Position numbers and translations under genes: made by a program
Notes under the pieces: model-generated
The model's database searches: none
Seen by the model: only the letters and a program-made list of their open reading frames with translations
What the model was told of the DNA's origin: nothing
Source of the DNA: Candidatus Aenigmatarchaeota archaeon
GTDB taxonomy: Archaea; Aenigmatarchaeota; Aenigmatarchaeia; QMZS01
Reading direction: 5' to 3'
DNA: 14,757 bases
Assembly: GCA_003663295.1 (NCBI GenBank)
Contig: QMZS01000015.1
Location: forward strand, 1-14,757
Shown: positions 14,214-14,757 of the stretch, in pieces
Position numbering within the stretch: position 1 is the stretch's first letter
How the letters are laid out: every line of letters starts with the position of its first letter

Positions 14214-14735
14214 TTACCAAGGTCTGTCTTTTAGTTTTAGGGTGTATACAAATATATTTGAAGAATAGTGCAATATTGGTGTGATGATTAAGAGAAAAAT
14301 TACCCAGGAGACTTCAATAGAAATAATAATTGATACTGCAGTAAGAGAAAAAACCATAAAATCTAATTGGTCCAATATTGGGGCTGGAGCTCCTCTTTCA
14401 AGCCCAAATCTCCTTTTTACAAAAGAACCTATTAAATCACCCACCATTGCGCCTGCAGATAATAAAATTATTGTGAACAGACTATGCTGGAACTGGAAAA
14501 TATAAAATTGTCCAATAAATGGTTGCAGGTAAATCTGTAAAAGTCCAATTAAAGATCCAAATATAATTCCGCTGAAAAATCCTTCAATGGTTTTCCCGTC
14601 ACCTAGCAGACGATGACCATCAACAAAATCTTTTTTAAAATCTATAGGGTATTTTCCCTTCACCAAAACAGGAAATATATTAGCGCAATAAGCAGGTATA
14701 ATTAGCCAGAGGCTATTAATTATTATATCCAACAT
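14214..14735 (-). CDS. carS: CDP-archaeol synthase (CarS)
   Basis: Transfers CMP from CTP to DGGGP to give CDP-archaeol, the activated precursor of archaeal phospholipids. The 173-residue membrane protein has about five helices, the normal CarS size. Diagnostic segments: P-A-Y-C-A-N-I-F-P-V-L near the N-terminus, P-I-D-F-x-K-D-F-x-D-G-x-R-L-L-G-D-G-K-T-I-E-G (first cytoplasmic loop), A-M-V-G-D-L-I-G-S-F-V-K-R-R-F-G-L-x-R-G-A-P-A-P-I-L-D-Q-L-D-F (about 94-130, catalytic region), and a C-terminal L-K-L-K-D-R-P-W. The start is the ATG at 14733-14735. The enzyme for the step before it is at 9329-10141 but on the other strand. Confidence 0.93.
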   Translation of the reverse strand: MLDIIINSLWLIIPAYCANIFPVLVKGKYPIDFKKDFVDGHRLLGDGKTIEGFFSGIIFGSLIGLLQIYLQPFIGQFYIFQFQHSLFTIILLSAGAMVGDLIGSFVKRRFGLERGAPAPILDQLDFMVFSLTAVSIIISIEVSWVIFLLIITPILHYSSNIFVYTLKLKDRPW

Positions 14736-14757
14736 AATATGATGAAGAAAGAATTAA

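Noticed and set aside
14739..14757. ATG-ATG-AAG start of a gene leaving the window on the plus strand
   Set aside because: Only six codons are visible and just three bases separate it from the carS start, so it cannot be judged.

Overview
The window looks like an AT-rich archaeal chromosome. The evidence is a set of archaeal-type information genes (RNA polymerase subunit L, ribosomal proteins uS7 and eL8/L7Ae, a zinc-finger type IA topoisomerase), two enzymes of archaeal ether-lipid synthesis (DGGGP synthase and CDP-archaeol synthase), a beta-CASP RNase of the aCPSF2/RNase J kind, a valine tRNA with bulge-helix-bulge type introns, and TATA boxes about 20-26 nt before start codons (leaderless style). 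Small proteins, gaps of almost zero, and core genes scattered outside their usual operons fit a streamlined, possibly DPANN-like archaeon. That lineage call is inference.

Layout. 1-123: an almost perfect 26-bp tandem array at the window edge. 128-1291: an (alpha/alpha)6-barrel glycosidase resembling the amylo-1,6-glucosidase domain. 1309-1739: a broken small reading frame. 1776-2363 (-): unknown protein. 2475-3659: MFS transporter. 3798-5042: GT4 glycosyltransferase of the glycogen-synthase-like type. 5061-5238: tRNA-Val(GAC) interrupted in the D arm and in the T loop. 5330-5575 (-) and 5601-5843 (+): rpoL, divergent from a stand-alone C-terminal domain of uL11, with only 25 bp between the start codons. 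5891-8142 (-): a two-gene overlapping operon of a membrane protein with a histone-H1-like basic tail followed by the beta-CASP nuclease. 8239-9176: uS7 and L7Ae. 9329-11074: DGGGP synthase and a RadC-family protein. 11091-12011 (-): an ATP-binding regulator that lacks its usual N-terminal domain. 12087-14213: topoisomerase I, abutting the convergent CDP-archaeol synthase (14214-14735, -).

Functional links. The glycosidase, transporter and glycosyltransferase suggest a carbohydrate or storage-polysaccharide neighbourhood. DGGGP synthase (second ether bond) and CarS (CDP activation) catalyse consecutive steps of archaeal phospholipid synthesis. The nuclease and the membrane protein are translationally coupled, which hints at a membrane-linked RNA-processing unit. 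The most unusual points are the doubly interrupted tRNA, the uL11 protein reduced to its rRNA-binding domain, and the H1-tailed membrane protein coupled to an RNase.
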